DNA of 64,000 bases, from positions 1 to 64,000 of the forward strand of contig JADDOH010023087.1 in assembly GCA_016648135.1 (NCBI GenBank), in the 5' to 3' direction. Source of the stretch: Agrypnia vestita (Eukaryota; Arthropoda; Insecta; Trichoptera; Phryganeidae). Positions 21,509-32,930 of this stretch are shown piece after piece (position 1 is the first letter of the stretch; every line of letters starts with the position of its first letter). Position numbers and translations under genes: made by a program. The notes under the pieces were generated by a model, which saw nothing but the letters and a program-made list of their open reading frames with translations, did not search any database and was not told the origin of the DNA.

Positions 21509-24500
21509 CTGCAATGAAAATATTTTTGTATGAGTTAAATGTTTTAAATATTGCGCTGAATGGTAACGTGGATTACATTCAAATTTTAACGTCACCGAAA
21601 ATCCAGAGTTTCAATATTTATTATTACAGGAATTTTATGGTTATTCGTTGGCACTAGGGAATGTAATCCCGAGTCGGGATTGCCCTTTCGGGATCTATAT
21701 ATACAACACCCAAAGAAAAGAAAATGATGTGCAGTAAGACAGTCAAAAGTAGGGAATATTCTATAAGGTAACGGTTACGTCATTCTGCCCGCAGATGGAA
21801 CGTAAATATACTACAGATTCATATAAAATGGCGACAAAATTAGTAGAATCTTGTTCGCATTATACAATATTATACAACATTTTCAAACCACTATAGGTAC
21901 TTCATTAAAACGCAAATTTGACTGGGGTCCTGCTTGTACCCCGCTTTTATTTTAGATCTTCCGGTGCCCGAAGGTTAAAATCAGTAGACATTTTTAATAC
22001 CAAATATGAAGAGTATCGTCGTATCGAGGCAGCTACGGGAGAAACTTGTCACGAATTACTTATTATCACTGTTTGCTTTTACTCCTTATTTACACTGAGT
22101 CTTATCTGTGTCTGTAAAATTAATCTTTATTGTCACTCTCTTATCTGTGTCGTTCTATAATTGTAGGAGACATATAACAACTATTTTATATTCTTTTCTT
22201 ACCATGTATTTATGTCTTCCTGTTGGATGACAAAATATATAAATAAAAATATATTACTTTACGGCTGCTAGCTAGAATTGTTAGAGAATAGATAAACATT
22301 GCACAATTGATTTCAAAATAAATAGGTCTATACATGAAGCAAGCTTTTGTTATGGCCGGACAGTTTATAGGTAAATGGATATCCTGCATTCCCATCCCAA
22401 TTACAATAATTTTGTTGTCTGTCTGTCCCATTCGTCCGTCTGTCTGCCTGTCCCCGTAACTTCGTGTAACGTCCGTAACTTTTTTTTCGAAAAAAAAATT
22501 TTTTCGCCCAATTTTTTTCGATTTTTTACGATTTTTTTAAAATAAAATAAATAAATACTTATTTTTTAGGAACCGAAATGTAAAAGTACCGTCATTTTTG
22601 ACAGGTTAGTAATAAATAAAGGCCGCCGCCAATTTTGAAACAATAAATCTTAATTTTGTTCGTTTGATTTTAAAAAAATTGTTTTCTATGTATAACTGAG
22701 GTATGAAGATATGCTGAAGAAGTGATCCGCCCTTGACCTCTGAATTGGCAAAAACTATTTATATAATTTAAAGTATACTATAATATAATATTTATTTTTG
22801 TAAGTACTTAAATTCTTATCTTAATTTTGTATGTGTATTTTCTTTTCTTTTCTCTTAGATTTAGGTATTCTTATGATTTACTTTAAATTCTTATCTTGAT
22901 TTTGTATGCATATTTTCTTTTCTTTTTATTTTCTTTAGATTTAGATTCTTTAATTGTCATTTTTCACTACTACATAAATACCATATGAGAATAACTACCA
23001 CAGAACAGGTTTTTACCTAGTGTGGCAGTTATTAGTATCTTATATTCACTAATTTAAATGTACATAAACAATAAATAAATAAATAAACTAATATCCAATA
23101 TCACATTCATTTATCTATATTATGATTGCGCTAAAAACGCATCGAGTAGTGCGTTGTTTTTCTATTGCCAGTTTCAAAAAGTGACCAAATCATTTTTCAA
23201 TATATTTTTTTAAAGAAACGAGGTGTACATTAAGGTTTAATTTAATATATAGAAATGTTATATACGTTATTTAATATTTGAGTGACTTCAAGAATGAGAT
23301 TTAATGAAAGAAGATGTTATTTTTTCTACTGGCAAGCAAAGTTTTGACGTAAAACAGCACAATTTTCAACAGCAATAATCTCCAAAAAAAATAGTAACGG
23401 AATAAAAAAAACATTATCTGGTCTAATGGACCCTGCAAGGTTTTCCGAATCCAACTAGAGAGAACGGATACACATACACACAGCATAAAATTATACAAAT
23501 TAAGTAATTACCAAATAAAATTAACTTATAAAATGAAAATTTAACTAAGCTATTTTATTTTATCATATGAGTCATTCGAATGTCCGTCTGTAACTTCCTA
23601 TCAAATAGCTAATATCACTCCGTTTTCAAAATTAGTACGATTTCAAATTTGTTATTAAATTAAATATAAACATTGACTTTACGATTTTTATAAAAAATTA
23701 AAACTAACAAGTTCATCCATTACTGTACTGCATAAGTCATTGGTATTAATCATTAATCAACATATTTAATTCTCTACATAACAATGTTCTTTACCAACGC
23801 TACCAGATGGTTCAAATAATAATGAGCAAAAGCAAAAAAAAACATAATTCTCTATTTAATTATGTCCATCACTAACTTACATTATCAAGACGCTACGCTA
23901 CTCTAGATAACTCAGGCAGACTATCTGGCAACCGAAATATATAATAAGTCACTTTTGATGGGTTGAAATGGTGAAAAATAATAAAAGCCCAGATCTGTTG
24001 CCTCAGTTTCTCTGTATTATGTTTAAGCCCATGTACTTTTAGATTTGATTTGTGATTGCACGAATAATTGCACCGTGAACATGACAACAGTTTTTCTGCA
24101 TTATGCGCAAGAGCATGTACTTTTAACGATGGTTTACGATTACACGAATAATTGCACAGCGAACATGAAAATTCTTTTATTCCAGTATGCTTCAGCAAAT
24201 GTAATTTTATGTTTGTTTAATAATTGCTCGAATAATTGCACTGTGAACATGAAAATAATTTCTCTGCATTATGCATAAGAATATGTATTTTTAAGCTTGA
24301 TTTACGATTGCACGAATAATTGCACTGTGAACATGACAACAGTTTTTCTGCATTATGCGCAAGAGCATGTACTTTTAACGATGGTTTACGATTACGCGAA
24401 TAATTGCACAGCGAACATGAAAATTCTTTTATTCCAGTATGCTTCAGCAAATGTAATTTTATGTTTGTTTAATAATTGCTCGAATAATTGCACTGTGAAC

Positions 24501-26978
24501 ATGAAAATAATTTCTCTGCATTATGCATAAGAATATGTATTTTTAAGCTTGATTTACGATTGCACGAATAATTGCACTGTGAATATGAAAAAGGTTTCAT
24601 CCCAATATGTGAGAACTTGAGGATTCTCTAGGAAGCTTTTCGTTTACTCGTGTACGGGCATTGAGGACATGTAAATACCTTCTTACCAGCCCGAGACAGC
24701 GTGCACCTTCTTCCGTTGACAACACCACTTTAACACACCAAATGTTTAATTATATTTTATAGTTTTTATCCGCCGCTACCAAATTCAACCGCTGGTTCGA
24801 GATATCCCAAACAATCTGTCTCGTAGCAACTGTCACACACAGAGAACTCCGCGCTCGTAGGTATTTCCTTTTATAAAATTCCCGACCAGAGACTAATGTA
24901 TGTGGGGGATTACTTCAACTGCTTACCAGTGTGCTGGTCAGCTCTCCTGGAGTACTCCAAGCACTCCCGCTTGATGTCAGGATACGATATGTCTATAGTA
25001 TAGGGCGCTCCACCGCCTGCACCCTCATCGCCGCTCTCATCTGGAGACTCCTTATATGTCTGCACATCACCTCCCTGCGAACTTCTCCAGCCCACACTGC
25101 TGGAATCTACTTCTGGTATCAAAAAAAATATCCCAGTACAAATACAAAAAATATCCAGAGCTGGAGAATTGCAGTTCATTTTCAGTTCATTTCAGTCAAC
25201 ATTTCAGTTCAGTATAATTTAACTTCGATTGCTATAATCTATAACCAAAAAATATAGAGTGTATACTCATGCTCGTAACAGCTAGTTATAAAAAGACTTG
25301 TATTTATATTTAGGAGAGGTATAGATTTTAAAAATCCAAAAACGTGAACTGAAAATTAATTTTGTGTAATGATCAGAGTACACAAGTAGGAGTTTGGCTC
25401 CGTTATTTGAAACCCACAATACCCAGTATATATAAATAACGATTGATCTACCATAATATTGTTGCACCTTCTCTACGACTAGACATTTATTTTAAAGTAC
25501 CAATCCGGAGTTCCAGACATACCACCCTTTTACGGTAAGACCGCAAAAAAAATAGAGAAATTTCCTTGAGTAATGACAGGTTTTTTGTATTTATCTCGGA
25601 AACGTCTCAGTGGGATATTGCTGCCTTTAATTTTATACCCCTCATATAGTCAAAAACTAAAAAGAAAGAGTTCACATACTTAAGACACAAGCATGCACAC
25701 GAATAGGCATACGCGCAGTTACACGGACAGTAAACTGGTCACCATTGCGATGTTTAAATAATTTTATAGATTTATAATAATAAAGTAGGAACCAGCGACT
25801 GCCAGACTTGCGTCATAGTATTAAACCTGATATATTTTCTGTAGATGTACACTATAGTAGAAAAGTTTGGATATTATGATATTTGAGTTAGGGAAATTTT
25901 GGTGTTTTAGAGAGATAGGTAATAGAGATACAAAAAATGTGTGCGCTCTGCGCTCCCCGCACCATTCCCCCCTACAATTTATACGCGTATGGACAACTTA
26001 ACGTCAATTTCTAGGAGATAACATTTTATTTTGTTGTGTTCGGCAAATACATATTGTAATTATTTTATTTAATACATAAAGTAGGAATACCTAAAACATG
26101 AACTCTGTTTTTAGTATATTTACAGAGATTTTTACATAATTCGAGGCAATTTCAGCCAATTTCAGCACCGGAGGAGAAAGGTTTTGACCCTTGTTGTTTG
26201 TTTGAACGTTTGAACATGTGCCGAACCATAAAAAACTTCGTTCCCATAAAATAACATGTTTTCCGGGTGACGGTTCGAAATCCTGGTTTAAAAGATTAAT
26301 AAATAAATAGTTGAAATTAAATCTATATTACGATGCTTCGACTTTGAGGATTTTTCATGAAATCTTATTGTTGTATTGACTAATAGGTAACTCATCACAT
26401 TTTCAATTAAAATGTAAGACGATGAGTTTTTGGATTTTTCGATAAATGGTTTTACACAAAACGCGCCTTTTGCAAAAATCTCTGAATTTACTATATCCCA
26501 TTTTTTGTTGTCTATGAATCGCGTCTTATCTCTTATCTCGAAGTTTAAATGTCAAAATGTAGGTATGGTTTAAATTACGAAACTTTAGTCTTAATTTTTT
26601 TAGTACTTACAACGTCTCAGTTCTATTTTATTTTCGAAAACAGGGCACTATCTAAGTATTACCATAAAACTAGCCCTCGAAAAAAACTGGATCCAAACTG
26701 AATGGCATAAATATATCCTGTGTTATTTCCATCCATCTTTAAATGGCCACATCAGATGCGTGCATTTTTAAGTTTTTTTGCAATTTGAGAATTAGTCAAC
26801 AATGAACCAACTCCTCACCTGCGCAACTCTGATCGGTCTTCCCAGAGCACTCCTGTTTGATGTAGGGGAGCCACATGTCTATATCCTTGTAGGGCGCTCC
26901 AGCGCCTTCATCGCCGCTCCCGGCTGCAGACCCCGGCTCGGGCTTGACGGCAGGAACATCTTGGTCAGCACGGTTCAT
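20427..26978 (-). CDS. C2H2 zinc-finger protein gene, three-exon model (475 aa)
   Basis: Likely nuclear DNA-binding protein. Model on the minus strand: exon 1 26978-26819, exon 2 25112-24927, exon 3 21508-20427. All three junctions are phase 1 and the summed length (1,428 nt) divides by three. Exons 1 and 2 encode acidic, related N-terminal segments (SGDEGAG-APY then a YPDIKRECLE or LPYIKQECSG motif). Exon 3 encodes eleven C2H2 fingers. Exon 2 looks like a phase 1-1 duplication of part of exon 1, so skipping it also keeps the frame. Intron 2 contains a dead finger exon (24.0-24.7 kb). It remains possible that exons 1 and 2 are starts of separate tandem paralogues whose own finger exons are lost. 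The targets are unknown. Confidence 0.6.
21654..21694. repeat. Element end with hairpin, AGGGAATG family
   Basis: AGGGAATGTAATCCCGAGTCGGGATTGC-type sequence with an 8-bp perfect stem (AATCCCGA/TCGGGATT). The same terminus occurs at both ends of the element at 44.8-45.3 kb. No partner end is visible here. Confidence 0.55.
21698..21985 (+). repeat. Dispersed repeat, uninterrupted copy
   Basis: It runs from ACAACACCCAAAGAAAAG to CTTCCGGTGCCCGAAGGTTAA. It matches, inverted, the two pieces at 27108-27197 and 27738-28010, where a LINE has split it. It lies in the zinc-finger intron. Type unknown. Confidence 0.7.
21990..22739. other. Intron sequence, simple repeats
   Basis: Holds a TGTC-rich run (22416-22453) and T-run/A-run palindromes near 22478-22560. 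No gene. Confidence 0.5.
22740..23092 (+). mobile_element. LINE 3' UTR with AATA tail
   Basis: The sequence ends in AATAAATAAATAAATAAA (about 23070-23088). An internal 75-bp direct duplication (TTAAATTCTTATCTT at 22808 and 22883) is typical of variable LINE 3' UTRs. No coding remnant is attached. Confidence 0.5.
23093..23990. other. AT-rich intron sequence
   Basis: Nothing supported. Near 23775-23870 short segments (ACATAACAATGTTC, CAGATGGTTC) resemble a repeat also present at 60.5-60.66 kb. Confidence 0.35.
24002..24735 (-). pseudogene. Dead C2H2 finger exon with internal 252-bp tandem duplication
   Basis: Homologous to the intact finger exon at 20.4-21.5 kb, including its start region (CPQCPYTSKRKAS) and fingers FSCS-CNYSCN. 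In-frame stops occur at 24628-24630, 24469-24471 and 24217-24219. The block around 24297-24582 repeats that around 24045-24330 at exactly 252 bp, i.e. three 28-residue fingers. Both copies carry the same TAA, so the duplication followed the nonsense mutation. It lies in intron 2 of the zinc-finger model. Confidence 0.9.
24927..25112 (-). CDS. Zinc-finger gene exon 2 (N-terminal acidic segment)
   Basis: Acceptor GATACCAG at 25114-25113, donor GTAAGC directly after 24927; 186 nt, phase 1 on both sides. It encodes VDSSSVGWRSS, then SPDESGDEGAGGGAP and SYPDIKREC. The second half is related to exon 1, which suggests exon duplication. Confidence 0.65.
25180..26795. other. Intron 1 of the zinc-finger model; nothing else seen
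   Basis: AT-rich sequence with no recognisable domain, SINE or inverted-repeat element. Confidence 0.4.
26819..26978 (-). CDS. Zinc-finger gene exon 1 with start codon
   Basis: ATG at 26978, donor GTGAGG after 26819; 53 codons plus one base. It encodes MNRADQDVPAVKPEPG, then GSGDEGAGAPYKDI and LPYIKQEC. The KPEP and IKQEC patches look like short acidic/sumoylation-type motifs (inference). No TATA box is obvious upstream. Confidence 0.65.
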
Positions 26979-27107
26979 GATTCTACCGCGTTCCAGTCAG
27001 CACAAACGATACGCGATCAGCGAACGTCAATTGTCAAATGTCAAATCACTGTCAAATGATGACTGACCATAGACAAAAGCGGGGCATAGACGAATTATTG
27101 TATTAAC

Positions 27108-28010
27108 CTTCGCGTACCGGAAGATCGAAAATAGAATCGGAGGCCGGAGCGGGGTACGAAGCGACCCCAGCCAAATTTGCGTTTTAATGAAGCATAATAA
27201 TGAAGCATACAATAGAAAGAATTCAACATAAATTTTTACGCTACATAAATTTCCGTCTCCATATCCCAATAGAAAATCTTAACTATACAAACTTATTATA
27301 TTTTACCGGTTTATTGCCACTATCGGACAGGAGAGTTTTATCCGATCTGATTTTATTATATAAAATTGTAAACTCGCATTACCACAGCCCTGAAATTTTG
27401 TCCTTAATAATGTTCCATGTACCCAGTCGAACTACTCGAGTGCCGACGCCTTTTTACTGTGACAATACTAGAACAAATGCTCACTACAACTCGCTAGTAC
27501 CTAGAATACACAGGTTAGGTAACAATTATACAAACATAGCGGACGTGTTTGGTTCTGGCCTGTCACAGTATAGGGGCGCGATACTGAGAGCGCTTCATTC
27601 CGCCATAATGTAAATTATATACACTTTCTTTTTTTTTGTTTTTCTCTCTGTTTATATTATTTTTGCAAATAACTGTTATATACCTACATATGTAAAAGCC
27701 TTTTTAGGCGTAAATGAATGAATAAATAAATAAATAATCGTTTAAAAATGTTCTATAATATTTTTAATTACATTTCTTATACAATGCGAACAAGATTCTA
27801 CTAAATTTGTTGTCATTTTATAAGAAACCGTAGTATTTTGACATATTATGATCACTCACAAGCGTCCGGCCGACGGAGGGTATGCAAGCAGAATGACATT
27901 ACCGTATTGTAAATATTCTCGATTTTCTATGCCTATATTTTTTTCTACTTTTGACTGTCTTACTACACATAATCATTTTATTTTCTTTGGGTGTTGTATT
28001 CTTTAGGATA
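27108..28010 (-). repeat. Dispersed repeat split by a LINE insertion
   Basis: Pieces 27108-27197 and 27738-28010 together match the uninterrupted inverted copy at 21698-21985. The gap is filled by the LINE fragment. A short local duplication (AATGAAGCATA twice, ~27186-27209) sits at the left junction. Confidence 0.7.
27197..27737 (+). mobile_element. LINE (Jockey/CR1-like) 3' end with C-terminal frame
   Basis: An intact 137-codon frame (27200-27613) shows the post-RT region of Jockey/CR1-type LINEs: IERIQHKFLRYI, then LLPLSDRRVLSDLILLYKIV, then a Thr-Arg-rich end (SRTTRVPTPFY). The 3' UTR ends in AATGAATGAATAAATAAATA. It is 5'-truncated, as is usual after target-primed reverse transcription, and inserted into another repeat. 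Confidence 0.85.
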
Positions 28011-28660
28011 TTTCTGATGATAACAAAATTTACCAGCTCAATATCATTAATATTTATTAAATAATTTTAAAAATTACATTTTTTAATTATATCGTGCCCC
28101 GTTCCGAAACAGAAGTGTTAATATATTATTGACTGATGGATTTAGCATAAACGTTGTGGAGATTATTCATGATGATCATTTAGTTGAGTATGAAAATAAA
28201 GATTATTATCCATGATGTGGTTCGAATATTCAGAAAAGTTATTATTAGTTAGACAATGACGATCCTCTTTAAGTCTAAAAATCGGGTACTAATTTGATTA
28301 ACAATATTACTTTCACTTACTCTTTTCCTCTTCTGTCTATATTCCTTTAACAACCACCTTCACAGCAGTATCTCTGGCTCATTTTGTCAGTACCTAATCA
28401 ATTAATTAGGTATTTGTATTTCCATGTAAAAATTCTATATCTGAAAGTATCTAGTCAGTTTAATACTTCACCTGTGAATGAGAGATTCTATAACTCTTGA
28501 AACTTAAGTACCTGCCTAGTGAAATGTAAAGTTATATTTAAACTCATGTTGAGGAAACATAATTTATATTTTTACCTAATTTAATGAGTTTTATATTAAT
28601 AATTATCAAATCATTAATAAATTATCATATTAATAAATCAAAAGGTAAAACTTTTAACAA
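28011..28660. other. AT-rich spacer
   Basis: No feature supported. Confidence 0.35.
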
Positions 28661-28692
28661 TGTGATTTTCCTCCCATTCTTCTCTCTTCAGG

Positions 28693-28775
28693 CAAAAAAG
28701 AGACCGACATTGTGTAAAATGTACGACTATAAGTGCAGCAACCAACAGAGCGATCGTCTTAATCAATCACAAAGG
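28693..28775 (+). pseudogene. Possible single C2H2 finger relic
   Basis: The frame reads LCKMYDYKCSNQQSDRLNQS, which resembles a finger of the C-x2-C-DYKCSNQS-L type with the second Cys changed and His lost. It is preceded by a good acceptor (TTCTCTCTTCAG) and followed by a GT donor-like site. With no neighbouring fingers this is weak. Confidence 0.3.
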
Positions 28776-28869
28776 TGAACGGTTGCAACTGGCAGTTTAC
28801 AGAAAACTATCGGAAATTATGAAGACAACCAATTGGTAAGCGCATTATAATTGTTCACTTAAATATTCA

Positions 28870-30146
28870 TTCTCGTTCTTTTTCATATAAAGTGGACCTC
28901 ACTTAACGAGCATAATTCGTTCCCGAATCCACTCATAATTGGAAGCACAATTAGGAGAGCAGAGTCTAAGATGGCAAAGTAGACATACTTTTTGATAGTA
29001 AGCGCCCACATATAACATGTGCATTTCTAGATCAATGAAATTAACGGTTTATTACAATATAAACTTTAAATTTTCACGACAAACAGTTTGCAATATTTTT
29101 TACAAAAACCAGGATAAACATTAAGAGCTAAGTAAGGTAGTGACTGTTCTCCCAGACTCGGCAGTGCTTGACTTTACATACAAAATTCATAAATAAAATT
29201 TTGCTTTAATGTATATTATGTTTAAAATACACTGTTACAGAGGAATAATGCAGTTGTTAGTTTTAAATAAAATAAGATTGCTATGTGTATTGTTTTATTT
29301 TACGTATTTTATGTTCAGGATAAATAAATGTTTAAATAAAACATTACAAACTACAATAATGTTTACATGAATTAATAAATTATGTACACAGTAAACATAT
29401 CATTATTTAAGTTACACAATGTATTAAATATTAATTAAAATATGATGCATGTATATGGAAAACATTATATTTATATGAAATAAACTTTGTAAATGTTGCA
29501 TTTGGTTTTTTTTAATTAAAAAATATTCTCTTCTTCCAAGAAGTATCCTGCTGTGGAGGAATTTTTAACCATCTCTTGATAAACTAACATAACTCTCTGC
29601 CAGGGTAATTTATTTGATAGTTAAGTCTAACAATAATTGAACACTTGCAGCAGTAGGTAAATATAGAAAGCTAATAGCAGCATTATTATAATTCATTTTA
29701 AAATCTTGAAATGTATGCAAATTTATAGCAAGTTAAGATTATATAAATATACAACTTCAATATATGATTTTTTTCTAAACTGCAAATTAATTGAGTTATG
29801 ACATATATCCGAGATCAGTTTGATTATTTGACTTATTGGAAAATTTGCCTGCAAATGTTTCAACTTCATCTGCCAATTATATGATTTATCAAGTAGTGAA
29901 ATGGTCCCTTAATATTTGTAATGGCACTTTCTTTAGAGTAAGAATTATTGGGAGTCACACGCGGAGGTAGAATGAATTACTAAGCATGCTCTAAACTACC
30001 TCGCAAAGAGTAGCATTGAATACAGCAGAATTTTTAGGTTCTCCGTTAGGCTGCTTTGAGAATCTTGCAATGGAAAGAACTTTGGACCAAGTGCACTTAG
30101 ATTAGTTTGAAGTGGACATAACAACAAATAAGTGTGATCTATATAT
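28870..30146. other. AT-rich spacer, possible transposon end at 28889
   Basis: AGTGGACCTCACTTAACGAG near 28891 resembles the terminal sequence of pogo/Tigger-type elements. I see no matching right end. No gene. Confidence 0.35.
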
Positions 30147-30150
30147 AATT

Positions 30151-30577
30151 CAGTAAAACTCCATTTATTCGAATTTCGCCATAATTTGAAATTTTTAAAA
30201 ACCAAAATGTTAATTTTAACCCCGATAATTCGAAATTCGAAATAATTTTCAATTCCTAGTGCCATAAATCAATACATTTTGGTTAACAAAATCAATTTTT
30301 TTTTGAAATTTTTAAAAATTTTTAAAGAATATTTTTATTTTTTCGCAAGTAATATAATAATAATAAAAACAAATATGTTAATATCGGGTAATAGAAAGGT
30401 CGCGATCTTTGTATTGGCATTATTTTGGGTTTTCAAAATGATTTCTTGAAATATGCAAAAAATACACACGTTTTTCATAAAATGAATTGTTTTTCATAAG
30501 TTTAAGATTTTTGGAGAATTACACAATACGCTGCGATTTTTTTGTAGCTTGAATTTCGAATTAAGGAGATTCTACTG
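30151..30577. mobile_element. Pogo/Tigger-like MITE
   Basis: The ends are inverted repeats: left CAGTAAAACTCCATTTATTC, right (inverted) CAGTAGAATCTCCTTAATTC, then ATTCGAA-rich subterminal sequence on both sides. Internal TTCGAAATTCGAA motifs are typical of pogo-derived MITEs. The flanks are TT rather than the usual TA. No transposase frame. Confidence 0.65.
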
Positions 30578-31214
30578 TTATGGTTATTATTTTTTCAGAA
30601 AACTTAATTGTCAGTCTTTGTAATCCTAATTTTCAATAATTCATTAGCTTTATTTCATTCATATTCATCACCACTTTAACTATGGTGGTAGGTACAATAT
30701 TATTTTTCCACATAGTGTTTGAAGTCAGAAATTAATAGCAGAGACGTTGATCAAAATGGTATAACCAGGGCACTGCTCACCTTTTCACTGAAAACTAAGG
30801 CGAAAACAAATGCTGCTGCTGTTCAATCTATCCAAATAATTATTCTAAGAATCATAAGATTAACAACTAACCATACTATTTAGAAATTGAGAAGCAATTT
30901 GGCTAATAAAACTAATTATGAAATGCGTTTTCACATTTGGTTTAGGTTGAATGGCTTAAATTAACATCAAAAAACATTTTGGAATATCTCAGTAACTATT
31001 AATACAATGACTAGCATGAAATATTATTGACTTGAATAATTTAAAAGTATATTAAAATTAAGTTTGTTTATTAGGACTAAAATAAATGGATGAAATAGAT
31101 TTTAATCATTAATCTGACCAAACTAGGATGCAGATTACAATTATGTTGGTGCGATAAGATGAAGAAGATGATCAGGCAGTTTTATTACCATAATCCTTTC
31201 CAATATAAAACAGC

Positions 31215-31425
31215 TTTTAATTATTGATGAGATAAACTGTGATTGTGATTGGAGTGTTCTATTATAACAATGATTGATAATTGTAAACGCTATAAAAGTA
31301 AGGAGCGATCACTGGCTGCAGTTTCAGCCAGTGATCGATCCCTAAATTATTAATAATTACAGTTACTATTGTTCATAGTAACTATAAATAACATTAGTTA
31401 TCATTGTTACAATCAAACAACAATT
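31215..31425. mobile_element. Foldback element centred on a perfect 13-bp hairpin
   Basis: Centre CGATCACTGGCTG / CAGCCAGTGATCG (31306-31337, loop CAGTTT). Outward, imperfect arms continue (TAACAATGATTGATAATTG against TTATCATTGTTACAATCA). No coding capacity. Boundaries are approximate. Confidence 0.6.
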
Positions 31426-31982
31426 TTTTATCTCATTAATACCTATTATCATCCACCGTGTCAGTCGATCTCAGTAAAAGAGGTATAAATACTACTATCA
31501 CTTAGTAAGGGATAGATCATATCAAACGAAGGAATATCAGTTCTCATCTCCAAGGAGTTTGAACTCTTTTACTGGGTTCAAGTGTACATTCAACGTTTGA
31601 ATTAAACTACTTCATCCATTTGACATTACAAATCTCTATTATAAAACTATATAATCGACGGTATTCTGAAAATAGCAATTTTGTTATTTTGGTGATACCT
31701 AACACTTAACAGACGAGATTAATAGTAAAAAATAAATGAGACAATTTTACATTTGTATTTGTTCTACCAGTTTCTATTTGAGAGAGAAAGAAATAAATCA
31801 TTATCTGTCAAATGACAAAATTTAAATACAAAAGTAACTACTTATAGATGTTGGCAACAACTAATATATATTTTACACCTGAATATTCCTGTGGATGAAG
31901 AAATTAATATGTGCATATGAAACAAACATTTTTTCTTCCAATTTTTAATATTTAATACAAAATCTATTTTTTTGGGCCTAAG

Positions 31983-32125
31983 GGCCGGTTGTTTCAAGTT
32001 CGATCAAAGTAAGCGTTCTTTTAAAGCATAAATTTTTACGTTCTCCACCAATCAGACGATCCGTTTTCGTAAAAATCTATGCTTTGGTCGACCGCTTACT
32101 TTGATCGAACTTGAAACAACCGGGC
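31983..32125. mobile_element. 143-bp MITE with 33-bp inverted repeats
   Basis: The arms GGCCGGTTGTTTCAAGTTCG... and the inverted right end GCCCGGTTGTTTCAAGTTCG... match over 33 bases with one difference, and continue more weakly inward. TAAG lies near both ends as a possible duplicated target. Confidence 0.85.
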
Positions 32126-32452
32126 ATAAGTCATTTTAGTGATAATTATCTTTATAGATAATGAGTTTGGCTCTAATGAATATTTTAAAACGTATATATG
32201 TTATTCACAGTGTTTTTTGTAGAAAAATTATACCAGATCACTTGTGCTGTTTTTTTTTATTTAAATCAATTTTTACTTACCAAAATATTTTAAGTGTAAG
32301 AAAAAGATAAAGTTCCATAGAAAAATACTATAAAAAATTTACTTTTACTCAGTTCTCCCTTCTTTGCTGTTATTACATACTGTATTAGGTTATTTTTAGG
32401 TTCATTCTTATGAATGCTAACAATCCTTCTTTCTATTGTCTATGGATTAATG

Positions 32453-32458
32453 TTTATT
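32453..32458 (-). terminator. Candidate insc poly(A) signal AATAAA
   Basis: AATAAA on the minus strand, ~200 bases after the insc stop codon, inside the MITE-like element. It is the first canonical hexamer I noticed downstream. Inference only. Confidence 0.35.
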
Positions 32459-32659
32459 TACATTTTAGGGCTTTCTGATTGGTTCAATAGAGAGCTGAAT
32501 TGAGTGATTCCAAACCTGTCAAATGATAAACCTCAAAATTGATGACATTAAAATGTTATAAAACAGTTAAGATAGCAAAATCGCAATATTGCTAGCTTCA
32601 GAATACGGCCGATTGTAAATCTTAATTATAATGTATAATCCACAACTGTAAGTTACATA

Positions 32660-32930
32660 TTAGACGTAGCTCTCCTGCTTGGCCGAATATATTTTCACAG
32701 ACTCCATAAGTGTCGGCCTGATCATGTCGGTCACATCGCAGTCCAGCTCGTTAAAGCAATCTTTGTTTATTTTAGCTATGGCACGTAGAGCTCTTAAACA
32801 GTTGACTAATATTTGATCAGAACATTTCCCGTCAGTCTTCAGCTGCTTTTGGGCCTTGATCACCCTCACAAGTCGGCACACTCCCTCCAGCTGAATTATT
32901 TGAGATGTAACTTCTGGTATTGTGCACACT
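32660..32930 (-). CDS. insc: insc last exon with PDZ ligand
   Basis: Acceptor CTTTGTTACAG; residues ~1124-1213. ILVNCLRALRAIAKINKDCF and IRPTLMESVKIY match the INSC C-terminus; it ends in ESYV then TAA. Confidence 0.95.

Larger units (their letters stand above)
31659..32611. mobile_element. MITE-like element, GGCCGTATTCTGAA family, with nested MITE
   Basis: Left end CGGTATTCTGAAAATAGCAA; right end inverted CGGCCGTATTCTGAAGCTAG. Subterminal AACTGTT/CTTAACAG sequences also mirror each other. A second small element (31983-32125) is nested inside. The same termini occur at 39.36-39.67 and 59.58-60.19 kb and a fragment lies at 44.35-44.45 kb. The right end is only 49 bp from the insc stop codon. 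Confidence 0.65.

Noticed and set aside
24045..24530. Two nearly identical plus-strand 77-codon frames (Asn/Cys-rich)
   Set aside because: They are antisense shadows of the duplicated dead zinc fingers on the minus strand.
27108..28010. Shared promoter of the zinc-finger genes (similar sequence at 21.7 and 27-28 kb)
   Set aside because: The two copies are inverted relative to each other while the exons share one orientation, so a dispersed repeat is the better explanation.
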